Below are positions 1 to 8,060 of a DNA stretch of 33,284 nt, piece after piece. The stretch comes from Bacteroidales bacterium (lineage in GTDB: Bacteria > Bacteroidota > Bacteroidia > Bacteroidales > UBA932). The position numbers were made by a program, and so were the translations under genes. Position 1 is the first letter of the stretch. Each line of letters starts with the position of its first letter. Location of the stretch: NCBI GenBank assembly GCA_016288055.1, contig JAEEXZ010000021.1:1-33284 (forward strand), given 5' to 3'. The notes beneath the pieces were generated by a model, which was not told where the DNA came from, did not search any database, and saw only the letters and a program-made list of their open reading frames with translations.

Positions 1-338
1 TGGATTTCGTCGATGAAGAGGATTGGCGCCCCTTTCTGGTTGAAGAGGGAGTTGTTGCGGGCCTTGTCAAACACTTCCCGCACGTCTTTCACGCCCGCCG
101 TAACGGCGCTGAGCGTGTAGAAATCCCGGTCCAGGGTTTCCGCGATGATGTGCGCGAGCGTGGTTTTGCCCACACCGGGAGGGCCCCACAGGATGAAGGA
201 GGACAGGTTCCCGCTTTCGATCATTTTCCTCAGGATGCAGCCCTGGCCCACCAGATGGCGCTGGCCCACATACTGGTCCAGTGTCCGGGGACGCATCCGC
301 TCGGGAAGCGGAGGCAGCATGGCTGAAGAGGCGCTCAT
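1..338 (-). CDS. rarA: RarA/MgsA-type AAA+ ATPase, replication-associated recombination protein (3' part outside window)
   Basis: Only the N-terminal 112 residues are in the window; the gene runs off the left edge. The protein opens with the short leader and PxRMRPRTLDQYVGQ segment typical of the RarA/MgsA family. Walker A is GPPGVGKTT (residues 52-60) and Walker B is ILFIDEI (106-112). The family remodels DNA at stalled replication forks and is related to clamp-loader and RuvB ATPases (family knowledge). The start is the ATG at 338, directly next to the stop codon of the GNAT-like gene (339-341), so the two genes are very probably cotranscribed, with rarA second. The C-terminal tetramerisation region cannot be seen. 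Confidence in the family is high because the residues around both Walker motifs also match RarA rather than a generic AAA protein. Confidence 0.92.
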   Translation of the reverse strand, partial: MSASSAMLPPLPERMRPRTLDQYVGQRHLVGQGCILRKMIESGNLSSFILWGPPGVGKTTLAHIIAETLDRDFYTLSAVTAGVKDVREVFDKARNNSLFNQKGAPILFIDEI

Positions 339-1469
339 TTAGATTTCCTTGGAGAATACGCGGCGGCGGCGCTTGAACTCCTTGCGGTAGTCTCCCCAGA
401 GGTTCTGGACCTTGTTGTTGGTTTCCATCTCTGCGTTGGATTCTCCGTATTTGAAGCCGCCCTTGGCGATATTGGTAATCAGGTCCTGGAAGATGATGGC
501 GTGTACGCCGCGGTTCTGGTATTCCGGATCCACGGCAATCAGAAGCATTTCAATGGCCTCCTCATGCTTGACGTACATGGATTTGAGCAGATGCCACCAG
601 CCGAAGGGGAAGAGGTAGCCGTTGCCTTTCTTGACGGCTTTGGCCAGGGAAGGCATGCACACGGCCAGGCCAACCAGCTTGCCCTCCGCGTTTTCGATGA
701 GGGTGACGAATTTGAGGTCCAGCAGGCCCAGGAAGGTATCTACATAGTTGTCGATGACTTCCGGGGGAAGGACGGTAAAGTCGAACAGGACGTTGTAGGT
801 GCGGTTCACCAGGTCGAAGATCTTCTGGCCGTAGTGTTCTTTGCGCACCTGTTTCTTGCTGATCTTGCGCACGTGGAGGTTGTAGCGCTCTGCTACCAGG
901 CCGGCGGCGCGGGTAACCTTCTCGGGGAGCTGGTCGGGGACATAGATGCGGTACTCCAGCCAGTCGTTGACCTTGGCCATGCCCAGCGCCTCGAAATGCT
1001 CTCCGTAGTAAGGGTAGTTATACTTGAGCATGAAGGAGGAGATGTCGTCGAATCCTTCCACCACGCAGCCTTCGTTGTCGAAGTCCGTGAAGCCCAGCGG
1101 GCCGGAAATCTGCGTCATGCCATATTCCTTGCCGAAGGCGATGACGGCCTCGATGAGGGCCTTGGAGACCTCCTTGTCGTCGATGAAGTCAATCCAGCCG
1201 AAGCGCACTTCCTGGTGGTTCCAGTCCCGGTTGGCAATCTCGTTGATGATGGCGGCTACGCGGCCCACGATTTTCCCGTCTTTGTAGGCCAGGAACTTGG
1301 CGCTCTTGGAGTACTTGGACATGGGGTTCTTGGCCGGATCCAGGGCCGACATTTCGTCGAGATATATGTTGGGGACGTAGAACGGGCATCCCTTATAGAG
1401 TTCGAGGGGGAATTTGACGAAGGCTTTCAGCTGAGCCTTGGTCTCCACTTTCTGAATGGTAACGGACAT
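339..1469 (-). CDS. GNAT-like N-acetyltransferase family protein (376 aa)
   Basis: The product is a cytoplasmic protein with no signal peptide or membrane segment. Its C-terminal third contains a GNAT-like motif A, LLIAVDPEYQNRGVHAIIF, where the QNRGV stretch corresponds to the acetyl-CoA pyrophosphate loop. The remaining ~250 residues look like the long N-terminal arm of a Bacteroidetes family usually left as 'hypothetical' or 'GNAT'. Substrate unknown. I chose the ATG at 1469 (MSVTIQKVETK) over the upstream ATG at 1508, because the -7 promoter element TATATTTG lies at 1497-1504, so the upstream codon would fall before the expected transcription start. It is followed immediately by rarA. The acetyltransferase fold is likely; activity is inferred. 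Confidence 0.75.
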   Translation of the reverse strand: MSVTIQKVETKAQLKAFVKFPLELYKGCPFYVPNIYLDEMSALDPAKNPMSKYSKSAKFLAYKDGKIVGRVAAIINEIANRDWNHQEVRFGWIDFIDDKEVSKALIEAVIAFGKEYGMTQISGPLGFTDFDNEGCVVEGFDDISSFMLKYNYPYYGEHFEALGMAKVNDWLEYRIYVPDQLPEKVTRAAGLVAERYNLHVRKISKKQVRKEHYGQKIFDLVNRTYNVLFDFTVLPPEVIDNYVDTFLGLLDLKFVTLIENAEGKLVGLAVCMPSLAKAVKKGNGYLFPFGWWHLLKSMYVKHEEAIEMLLIAVDPEYQNRGVHAIIFQDLITNIAKGGFKYGESNAEMETNNKVQNLWGDYRKEFKRRRRVFSKEI

Positions 1470-1496
1470 ATGGCTTATAGGTTTAGTTACAGCCTG

Positions 1497-1504
1497 CAAA
1501 TATA
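1497..1504 (-). promoter_or_regulatory. Bacteroidetes-type -7 element (TATATTTG) for the GNAT-like gene
   Basis: The minus strand reads TATATTTG, a match to the Bacteroidetes TAnnTTTG consensus, about 28 nt upstream of the chosen start at 1469. No good TTTG -33 element is seen. It would drive the GNAT-like gene and rarA. Confidence 0.55.
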
Positions 1505-1516
1505 GCATATTTTGCC

Positions 1517-1553
1517 AAAAAAGAAAACCGCATTCCTTTTTGGAGGAATGCGG
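1517..1553 (-). terminator. Rho-independent terminator of the 2.4-3.3 kb lipoprotein operon
   Basis: A perfect 10-bp stem CCGCATTCCT/AGGAATGCGG (1528-1537 with 1544-1553) encloses a 6-nt loop. On the minus strand it is followed by a T-rich tract (1527 down to 1517). It lies 25 bp past the stop codon of the lipoprotein gene at 1579 and just before the promoter of the GNAT-like gene. Confidence 0.88.
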
Positions 1554-1578
1554 CTATAGGGAAGGATGGGCTTCTCCG

Positions 1579-2406
1579 TTATGCCGGAATGAGGGTTATT
1601 TCAGCAGAACCGCTGCCCAGTTCTTCGATGTTGTTGGTCTTCACTTCCACGGTGATGACGGCCTTGTCGGCGGAGAAGACGACGCTGCCGGCGGCATCCA
1701 GGGAGAAGAAGTTGATCTCTGAGTCGCTCTTGAAGCTGTAGGTGAAGGTGGTGCCGTCACCCAGCTCGAACTGGCCCATGAAGGGTTTTGCCTGATTGAA
1801 GGTGACGACGACGATGCCGTTGTCCACGGAAATCTCCTTCACCTCGTGCTGGAGAATGGCGCTCTTGATGTCCGCGCTGATTTCGATTTCGTGTTTCTCG
1901 ATATCGGCGACAATCTCGGCCAGGTTCTCATAGCGTGCCTTGGCGCCCAGCTTGGGGAAGTTCAGGATGAAATGGCTCACTTTCCAGCTGCGGGAAACCT
2001 TGTCTTCGGTGGAGCCGGGAACGATGTCGGAATACTCTACATCGGCATCGATCTCAACGTTGTTGATGACGGTTTTGCCGTTTTCCAGTTTCACGGTAAT
2101 GGAAAGGGCGCCGCTGGTCTTGTATTCACCGGCGCTGAAGGTGTAGGTGCCGGAAATGACGATGGAGGGAGACTCGGACTTGACGCGCTCTTCAAGCAGG
2201 GCGACATAGCGTCCGGAACGCATGAAGCAGATTTCCTGGAGCGTGCTGTTGACGCCGTCCACGGGAAGGACCATGTCGCCGTTGAGGGTTACCTTGGCCG
2301 CTGCCTCGGCATAGACGGGAGTCTCCATCTCTCCGCCGTTGTCTTTTTTGTTGCAGGCAAGGAGCATCGGGAACACTGCCAGTGCAAGGATAAATAACTT
2401 TTTCAT
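1579..2406 (-). CDS. Putative lipoprotein of unknown function (275 aa)
   Basis: The N-terminus is a type II signal peptide: MKK, a hydrophobic stretch, then the lipobox LLAC with the acylated cysteine at residue 18. The mature part is beta-rich, with alternating short strands (for example SIVISGTYTFSAGEYKTSGALS), and resembles the many Bacteroidales lipoproteins with no assigned family. No catalytic motif is seen. It starts 25 bp downstream of the barrel-like protein gene and has no promoter of its own, so the two probably form a two-gene operon ended by the terminator at 1517-1553. This suggests an outer-membrane protein plus lipoprotein partner pair, which is inference from gene order only. 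Confidence 0.75.
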   Translation of the reverse strand: MKKLFILALAVFPMLLACNKKDNGGEMETPVYAEAAAKVTLNGDMVLPVDGVNSTLQEICFMRSGRYVALLEERVKSESPSIVISGTYTFSAGEYKTSGALSITVKLENGKTVINNVEIDADVEYSDIVPGSTEDKVSRSWKVSHFILNFPKLGAKARYENLAEIVADIEKHEIEISADIKSAILQHEVKEISVDNGIVVVTFNQAKPFMGQFELGDGTTFTYSFKSDSEINFFSLDAAGSVVFSADKAVITVEVKTNNIEELGSGSAEITLIPA

Positions 2407-2431
2407 ATTGCTGTTGTTTTAGATTATTAAC

Positions 2432-3325
2432 TTAGAAAAGGCGGACGTTGATGGTGAGACGGGCGTAGGGGAGAACCGGGAACGAGTTGGCCAGGTTGAG
2501 CCACTTGACGGTCTCATCATAGTCTTCTCCCAGGGTCTCGCGGAGAGTTTTGTCATCGATTCTGTTCTCGGGGTTGTCAATCCATGCCTGGTTCAGTTCC
2601 ACTTTGGTGAGGTGGGGATAATCGACCATGTAGTTTTCACCGTACACGTGTACGCCGCCGATATAGGCGACACCCAGGTCGAAGTTTACGCTGACTCTTC
2701 TCTTGACATCCACGGCACGGCCGAAGCCGATACCCAGGTACGGACGCACCGTCCCCAGCCCGTAGGCAACCTTGACGTTGACGTTACCGTCCAGGTCGGT
2801 GGTGATGCCTGCGGCTTCCTTCTTGCCGCGGTCGCTGTCCTGCATGGTGGGCTGGCCCGTCTTGTTCGTGGGAACGCCGGAAATCGTGGCGATGTTGCCG
2901 CTCAGGTCCAGGATGAGGCCGCCGGTGAAGTGGAAGGCTCCCTTGCCGGGGAAGAAGTCCATGAGGAGGTTCAGGTTTCCGGTGTTCAGCTTGCCGGTAA
3001 CGACTACGTCGTCGATGTTGAGGCCGTTGCTGTGGATACCCTCGTCACCCACGGGGAAAGAGTGGATGTAGGGGTTGATCTGGCCCACTTCGGGGATATC
3101 TTTGGTGAAGACGTTGCCGATGGCGACGGCGTGGGAATAGCTGTCGTAAACAAGACGGAGCTGGATGTTGGGCGTTACCGTGGTGGCAACCGTGAGGTTG
3201 AGGTCTGTGATGATACCGCCGCCGATGGACCAGTGGTTGAACAGGTAGTTGTCTTTGACGGGGGTTTGGCCGAAGGCGCTGGCACCGAGGGCCAGGGCAG
3301 TCACGAGAGCGAGTGTTTTTTTCAT
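2432..3325 (-). CDS. Secreted, probably outer-membrane beta-barrel protein (297 aa)
   Basis: A Sec signal peptide (MKKTLALVTALALGASAFGQ, cleavage probably after AFG) is followed by amphipathic alternating segments, and the protein ends in an aromatic-rich strand, PYARLTINVRLF, with a C-terminal phenylalanine. Both traits are typical of outer-membrane barrels. Segments such as WSIGGGIITDLNLTVATTVTPNIQLRLVYDSYSHA and the glycine-rich YGLGTVRPYLGIGFGRAV read as beta hairpins. I chose the ATG at 3325 rather than 3349, because the signal peptide begins there and the -7 element at 3347-3354 overlaps the upstream codon. It is the first gene of a pair with the downstream lipoprotein. Ligand or function cannot be told. 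Confidence 0.75.
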   Translation of the reverse strand: MKKTLALVTALALGASAFGQTPVKDNYLFNHWSIGGGIITDLNLTVATTVTPNIQLRLVYDSYSHAVAIGNVFTKDIPEVGQINPYIHSFPVGDEGIHSNGLNIDDVVVTGKLNTGNLNLLMDFFPGKGAFHFTGGLILDLSGNIATISGVPTNKTGQPTMQDSDRGKKEAAGITTDLDGNVNVKVAYGLGTVRPYLGIGFGRAVDVKRRVSVNFDLGVAYIGGVHVYGENYMVDYPHLTKVELNQAWIDNPENRIDDKTLRETLGEDYDETVKWLNLANSFPVLPYARLTINVRLF

Positions 3326-3346
3326 AGTGGTTTCAGTTTGATTCCG

Positions 3347-3354
3347 CAAATATA
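3347..3354 (-). promoter_or_regulatory. -7 element (TATATTTG) for the barrel/lipoprotein operon
   Basis: The minus strand reads TATATTTG, 22 nt upstream of the start at 3325. This is a full match to TAnnTTTG and decides the start codon choice for the downstream gene. Confidence 0.65.
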
Positions 3355-3362
3355 ATGAATAA

Positions 3363-4286
3363 TTATTTAATCATGTGAACATCCAGCTGAGGGAAGGGGA
3401 ATTCTACGCCGTATTTGGCCGGAAGCTCCTTGTAGATGGTTTCCTGGAGCTGGAAACGGGCGTCCCAGTAATCCGTGGCCTTGACCCAGGCGCGAACCAC
3501 GAAGTTGACGCTGCTGTCGGCCAGTTCCGTGAGGCCGGCGAAGGGGTCCTGGGCGCCGTGCGTCTTGCTGTCAAGGAACAGCTTGTTGCTGCGTACCATC
3601 TCCAGGAGGGCGTTCTTGACCACCTCGGCATCGGCCCCGTAGGCGACGGAAACGGGGATGTCCACGCGGCGCAGGTGGCGTCCCGTGACATTGCTGATAT
3701 TGCCGTTGGAAAGGGTTCCGTTGGGCAGGATGATGAGACGGTTGTCCGTGGTGAGGAGCTTGGTGCTCACGATGGTCACCTCCGTCACTTTGCCGGAGTA
3801 GCCCTGCGTCTCGATGAAGTCTCCCACCTTGAAAGGACGGAACACCAGCAGCATGATACCGCCGGCGAAGTTCTGCACCGTGCCGCTGAGAGCCATGCCG
3901 ATAGCCATGCCGCCGGCGGCCAGGAGGGCGGCCAGGGACGTGGTGTTGATGCCCAGCGTTCCCACGACGGCCAGGATGAGCAGCACCCACAGGGAGATGG
4001 TGACGAGGCTCTCGGAGAAAGTGGCCACGGTGGCTTCCGTCTTTTTCCGGAGGAAACTCTTCTTCATGCCCTTCTTGATGAGGCTGATGATCCAGCCGCC
4101 TATGATGTACAGGGCGATGGCCGCGAGGACCTTGAGGCCGAAGCGGAGCGCCTGCTCACCGAACATGGCCAGCAGGTCCTGGGGCGGGGTGCTGCGGATG
4201 ATCTCCTGCAGCTGTTCCGTTTTGGCCGCCAGGCTGTCCGGGGAGACGGCCGGGGCAAGGGGGATGGTTTGGAGGAACTGGTACAT
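3363..4286 (-). CDS. MscS-family small-conductance mechanosensitive channel (307 aa)
   Basis: After a ~50-residue periplasmic-type leader there are three hydrophobic segments (about residues 52-72, 90-112 and 115-135). The third is the glycine/alanine-rich pore helix typical of MscS (AAGGMAIGMALSGTVQNFAGG). It runs into the conserved beta domain start IMLLVFRPFKVGDFIE, followed by the ILPNGTLSNGNISN segment. Length (307 aa against 286 for E. coli MscS) and layout fit a plain MscS. The family opens on membrane tension to release osmolytes under hypo-osmotic shock, in the inner membrane. It begins 3 bp after the exchanger gene, so it is probably its operon partner; both would act on ion and osmotic balance (inference). 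Confidence 0.93.
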   Translation of the reverse strand: MYQFLQTIPLAPAVSPDSLAAKTEQLQEIIRSTPPQDLLAMFGEQALRFGLKVLAAIALYIIGGWIISLIKKGMKKSFLRKKTEATVATFSESLVTISLWVLLILAVVGTLGINTTSLAALLAAGGMAIGMALSGTVQNFAGGIMLLVFRPFKVGDFIETQGYSGKVTEVTIVSTKLLTTDNRLIILPNGTLSNGNISNVTGRHLRRVDIPVSVAYGADAEVVKNALLEMVRSNKLFLDSKTHGAQDPFAGLTELADSSVNFVVRAWVKATDYWDARFQLQETIYKELPAKYGVEFPFPQLDVHMIK

Positions 4287-4289
4287 AGA

Positions 4290-5222
4290 CTATAGGTTGA
4301 GAATGAGATAAGTCATGTAGCCTGCGAAAAGGAGCAGGAAACAGATGCCGTCCGTGCGGTCCAGCTCGTCCTTGCGTCCCACGTAGCAGGCCGTGAGGAG
4401 GGCGAGGGCGCTCATGAGGAGGGCCGCCATGTCCACGTAAGTGATGGCCTCGAAGGAAAGGGGATGGATGAGGGCGCTGCCGCCCAGGATGAGCAGGATG
4501 TTGAAGATATTCGAGCCGATGATGTTGCCCAGGGCCAGCTGGCCTTTCTTCTTGACGGCCGCGGCCACGCAGGTGGCCAGCTCCGGCAGGGAAGTGCCGC
4601 CGGCGAGCAGGGTGATGGCGATGAACTTGTCGCTTACGCCCAGGCTGTGGGCGATGTTCACGGAAGCGTTTACGAAGAGGTTGCCGCCGCCCACGAGCGC
4701 GCCCAGGCCGGCCAGGATCATGACGGTGGCCACCCAGACCTTGCGGGGCTTTTCTCCTTCGGGCGCCGGTTCATCGGCCCGCTTGTTACGGAACTGAGGC
4801 CACATGTACGCGACGAAGGCGGCGAGGAGGATGGCGCCGTCCCAGCGGGAGAGGCCGCCGAAATAGCCCAGCACCAGCAGCAGCACCGTGATGAGGATGT
4901 TCATGGGTACGTCCTTGCGCTTGTTCTCCGCGGTGATGCCCATCGGGAGCAGGATGGCCGTGAGGCCCAGGATCAGGAGGGTATTGAAGATATTGGAGCC
5001 GGCTACGTTGCCGATGGAGATGTCTGCGTTGCCCTGCGCCGCGCCGATGAAACTGACGACCATCTCGGGGGCCGATGTCCCCATGCCCACGATGGTGAGG
5101 CCGATGAGGAACTCACTGAGCCCGAAACGGCGGGCGATGGACGAGGAACCTTCTACCAAATAGTCCGCCCCGACGACCACGAGAAACAAGCCGGCGAGGA
5201 GGAGGACAAACTGAATTACCAT
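4290..5222 (-). CDS. Calcium/sodium antiporter, CaCA family, YrbG-like (310 aa)
   Basis: This is an integral inner-membrane protein with about ten hydrophobic segments in two homologous halves. The two signature alpha repeats are clear: GTSAPEMVVS (from residue 48) with GNVAGSNIFNTLLILG in the first half, and GTSLPELATC with GNIIGSNIFNILLILGG in the second. These acidic GTS-PE motifs form the ion-binding site in the CaCA superfamily. A charged cytoplasmic loop (FRNKRADEPAPEGEKPRKV) separates the halves. Length matches YrbG-type bacterial exchangers. It is the first gene of a pair with mscS. Ca2+ as substrate is the family default, not shown by the sequence. Confidence 0.93.
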   Translation of the reverse strand: MVIQFVLLLAGLFLVVVGADYLVEGSSSIARRFGLSEFLIGLTIVGMGTSAPEMVVSFIGAAQGNADISIGNVAGSNIFNTLLILGLTAILLPMGITAENKRKDVPMNILITVLLLVLGYFGGLSRWDGAILLAAFVAYMWPQFRNKRADEPAPEGEKPRKVWVATVMILAGLGALVGGGNLFVNASVNIAHSLGVSDKFIAITLLAGGTSLPELATCVAAAVKKKGQLALGNIIGSNIFNILLILGGSALIHPLSFEAITYVDMAALLMSALALLTACYVGRKDELDRTDGICFLLLFAGYMTYLILNL

Positions 5223-5241
5223 AATTTTTTAATAATCTATG

Positions 5242-5249
5242 CAAAAATA
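5242..5249 (-). promoter_or_regulatory. -7 element (TATTTTTG) for the exchanger/mscS operon
   Basis: The minus strand reads TATTTTTG, 20 nt upstream of the ATG at 5222. It lies back to back with a plus-strand TACATTTG at 5273-5280, so this short interval is a divergent promoter region. Confidence 0.6.
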
Positions 5250-5272
5250 GTAAATCTTTTCTGAATAATCCC

Positions 5273-5280
5273 TACATTTG
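5273..5280 (+). promoter_or_regulatory. -7 element (TACATTTG) for the lipoprotein/M6 protease operon
   Basis: TACATTTG on the plus strand matches the TAnnTTTG consensus and lies 42 bp upstream of the lipoprotein start at 5322. No convincing -33 TTTG is seen. Confidence 0.55.
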
Positions 5281-5321
5281 CACTACTGAAACTGTGACTG
5301 AAACCAAACCTGTTCCCTGCC

Positions 5322-5774
5322 ATGACAGCCCGTGCTGCCTGTCGCCTGACGGCGCTTGCTCTCTGCATCGTTTTCTGGGCCGGATGCGGCCCCCGGACAG
5401 AGCCCGTTCCTCCTGTCCCGCCTCCCGAAGAAGACCCCGTTACCAGGGTCTCCGTTCCCGGTATGTATGGCGTTCCCGGTGGGGATCAGATCCTGCAGCC
5501 TTCGCGCCAGACCGGCGCTCTTTATGCTGGTAATACATTCACTTACAGAATATTGGAGCCTGCGACGCAAACCGTCGTTTCCCTGTCTGGCCTGCCCGTG
5601 AAACTGAAGGCGGGGGACAGCGTAACCCTCCATTATCGCCTGGCCAAGGGTGGAAAGACCCTTGTGAGCGAGTCGTATGAGAACGCTCAAATTTTAATGA
5701 TAAACGACAAAATGGCCTGGATCAAGAAAAACGCACAGATTTTCTTTGTTGTCCAGCATTTCCAGGAGGATTAA
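5322..5774 (+). CDS. Small putative lipoprotein (150 aa), partner of the M6 protease gene
   Basis: A type II signal peptide ends in the lipobox WAGC (Cys22). It is followed by a proline-rich spacer (PRTEPVPPVPPPEEDP) that would lift the domain off the membrane, and then a ~100-residue beta-type domain with no family I recognise. The start at 5322 gives a complete signal peptide. The stop codon is 3 bp before the metalloprotease gene, so the two are almost certainly translated from one mRNA. It might assist, anchor or inhibit the protease, but that is speculation from gene order. No catalytic motif or cysteine pairs are visible in the mature part. Confidence 0.7.
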   Translation: MTARAACRLTALALCIVFWAGCGPRTEPVPPVPPPEEDPVTRVSVPGMYGVPGGDQILQPSRQTGALYAGNTFTYRILEPATQTVVSLSGLPVKLKAGDSVTLHYRLAKGGKTLVSESYENAQILMINDKMAWIKKNAQIFFVVQHFQED

Positions 5775-5777
5775 GGC

Positions 5778-8060
5778 ATGCGGAAAGGGCTTGTTTTCAT
5801 GGCGTTGTCGCTTCTATCTGAGGTACTACTTTCGGCGGTACCCCGGGAGCCCCGTTATCCGGTCATTCTGGCCGGATTCAAAGACAAGGGATTCACCCTG
5901 GAACAGCCGCGGGAGAAGATACAGGACATGCTGTGCAAGAGGGGCTTTAATTACGATAATGCAACAGGCTCTGTACTTGATTATTACGAGTATAACTCCA
6001 ACGGCGCTTTCTGTCCTTCCTTCGACGTCTTCGGCCCCGTTACGCTGCCGGGCCGCATGCAGGACTACGGCAAGGATGTTTACCGGCAGGGAGAACGGGT
6101 GGGGGACACGGCTCCGGAGAAGGCGGTCCTCGATGCCTGCCGTCTGGCCGACGAAGAGATAGACTTCTCCCGTTACGACGCGGACGGTGACGGACTGGTG
6201 GACCTGGTGCTGGTGATTTATGCCGGCCATGACCAGGCAGCCGGCGCCGCTGCGGATGCACTCTGGGCCCAGCAGTGGGATGTCCAGCGTTCCGACAAAC
6301 AGGAAATCACGGATGCGCTCCTGGACGGGGTGCGTCTGGGACAGTATATCATTACGCCGGAGCTCGGCGGTGCTTCCGGGCAGAAGCTTTCGGGAATCGG
6401 CCCGGTATGTCATGAACTGGGGCATTTCCTGGGGCTCCCGGACTTCTATGACGTGGACAGCGCCAAGGGCGGCAACGCCGGCGGCCTGTACGGCTTCTCG
6501 CTCATGGGAGCCGGCCTCTATAATAATGAGGGCCATACTCCTCCAACGCTCAATGCATTGGAAATGAACATGCTGGGCTGGCTTCCGGACCTGTCCGCCG
6601 CGCAGCTTCCGGAGGGCTCCGTGGTCCTCCAGACCGTGCATGAGGGCGGTGTCTATGTGAGCGGGACGGCGACGGAAGGGGAGTTCTTCCTCTATGAGTA
6701 CCGCAATGCAAAGGGCTGGGACGCCCCGCTTCCGGAGGGCCTGGTGATTTACCGGGTGGACCGTTCGGAGCGCATGGTAGGGGATCATACGGCTGCCTGG
6801 CTGTGGAGCGACTGGCGCAGTTGCAACCGGGTCAATGCCCTGGCGGCGCATCCCTGCTTCCATATCGTCCCGGCATCGCAGCCGGAACTGCTTGCCTTTG
6901 ACGCCACGTTGGCCGCGGGGCGCATGGTTTATCCCGGGCTGGACCAGATTCTCTTCTACGAGCCCGTTGACTGGTCCGGCGACTTTACGGACGTGCAGGT
7001 TACCCAGATCGGCCTGGAAGAGGGGGCGGCGCATTTCCGCGTGCAGAAGAACGCCGGAGCCAATATCAACGGCTGCGTACGGGACCTCTCCGGGAAACCG
7101 CTTCCCGGTGTCCTGGTGACCCTCAAGGAACTTTCGATGCAGTGCTCGACGGGCGAGGACGGCGTTTTCTTCCTGCCGCTTCCCGGCGGGACGGAAACGC
7201 TCTATACGCTGTCGGCCATCAAGGACGGGTATGCTCCCGTATCGGCCGAAGTTTCCCTGGGCGGCCGCCGCATGGTAAGCGTGGCGCTGGAGCTCCCCGG
7301 TAAGGACGATGCCCGCGAGCGCACCCTTTCCCGCTACGACAAGAGTGCCCAGATGGGGTATTATCAGGCGGTGGCGGTTCTTGGCGGCGTACGCTTCGGC
7401 CCGGAAGAACTGTATCCCTATGTGGGACAGGTGCTTACGGAGATCTCTTTCTATCCCTATCTGCAGCCGGCCTTCGGCGGAGAGATTTACGTGGTGGTGG
7501 ATATGGACGGCGAGCGGGTGCTCACGCGGAAGGTGGAGAATCTTGTAAAAGGGCCTTACTTCAAACAGGTCGTGGACATCTCTGACGCGCACATCGTGGT
7601 GCCGGAAGGAAGGGAGATGTACATTGGATACGGCAGCCCTTCGGAGGATGCGCATTTCCGCATAGGGACCGTGTATCCGGGCGGGCAGGGGAACAGCTTC
7701 TACAGCCCCTTCAGCGCGCAGCAGTCCAGATGGAAGGAAATGTATGTGGATGCGCTGGGTATCTATATGGACGTGGCGCTATCGGCCACGGTTACGGAAC
7801 AGGTCAATGCCGCTTCTCTCACGGAGCTGGGCTACGCTTATATAGAGCCCGTCCTGGGGACCCTGAAGGCAGGGGACAGGTTCCCGCTCGTCGTTCATAC
7901 GCCCTCCGGCGTTACTTCTGTAAAATGGACGATGGACGGAACGGTTGTCAGCGGTGAATCCGTGCTCCTCGGGAGCAGGGGTACACATAGCGTTCGCGCC
8001 CGGCTCACTTATCGTGACGGGCGCGAGGAAGTACTTGAACTGTTACTTAAAGTAAATTAG
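5778..8060 (+). CDS. Secreted M6-family zinc metalloprotease with carboxypeptidase-regulatory-like domain (760 aa)
   Basis: A Sec signal peptide (residues 1 to ~20) is followed by the M6 (immune-inhibitor-A-like) protease domain. It has the family's gSVLDYYEYNSNGAF segment near residue 65, an Asp-rich loop DADGDG (134-139) that may bind calcium, and the zinc motif HELGHFLGLPD, with ligands H212 and H216, catalytic E213 and probable third ligand D222. A downstream SLMG segment (241-244) fits the Met-turn. A beta-sandwich of the carboxypeptidase-regulatory/CnaB type follows at about 429-505 (INGCVRDLSGKPLPGVLVTL). The C-terminal ~250 residues look like beta-sandwich domains. I see no obvious type IX secretion tail. 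The stop codon overlaps that of rlmD by 4 bp, convergently. Targets are unknown; the family degrades extracellular proteins. Confidence 0.88.
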   Translation: MRKGLVFMALSLLSEVLLSAVPREPRYPVILAGFKDKGFTLEQPREKIQDMLCKRGFNYDNATGSVLDYYEYNSNGAFCPSFDVFGPVTLPGRMQDYGKDVYRQGERVGDTAPEKAVLDACRLADEEIDFSRYDADGDGLVDLVLVIYAGHDQAAGAAADALWAQQWDVQRSDKQEITDALLDGVRLGQYIITPELGGASGQKLSGIGPVCHELGHFLGLPDFYDVDSAKGGNAGGLYGFSLMGAGLYNNEGHTPPTLNALEMNMLGWLPDLSAAQLPEGSVVLQTVHEGGVYVSGTATEGEFFLYEYRNAKGWDAPLPEGLVIYRVDRSERMVGDHTAAWLWSDWRSCNRVNALAAHPCFHIVPASQPELLAFDATLAAGRMVYPGLDQILFYEPVDWSGDFTDVQVTQIGLEEGAAHFRVQKNAGANINGCVRDLSGKPLPGVLVTLKELSMQCSTGEDGVFFLPLPGGTETLYTLSAIKDGYAPVSAEVSLGGRRMVSVALELPGKDDARERTLSRYDKSAQMGYYQAVAVLGGVRFGPEELYPYVGQVLTEISFYPYLQPAFGGEIYVVVDMDGERVLTRKVENLVKGPYFKQVVDISDAHIVVPEGREMYIGYGSPSEDAHFRIGTVYPGGQGNSFYSPFSAQQSRWKEMYVDALGIYMDVALSATVTEQVNAASLTELGYAYIEPVLGTLKAGDRFPLVVHTPSGVTSVKWTMDGTVVSGESVLLGSRGTHSVRARLTYRDGREEVLELLLKVN

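Noticed and set aside
5826..7655. 609-aa open frame on the minus strand opposite the M6 protease
   Set aside because: Long antisense frames are common in GC-rich genes; the plus frame has the signal peptide, HELGH motif and family features, the antisense has none.
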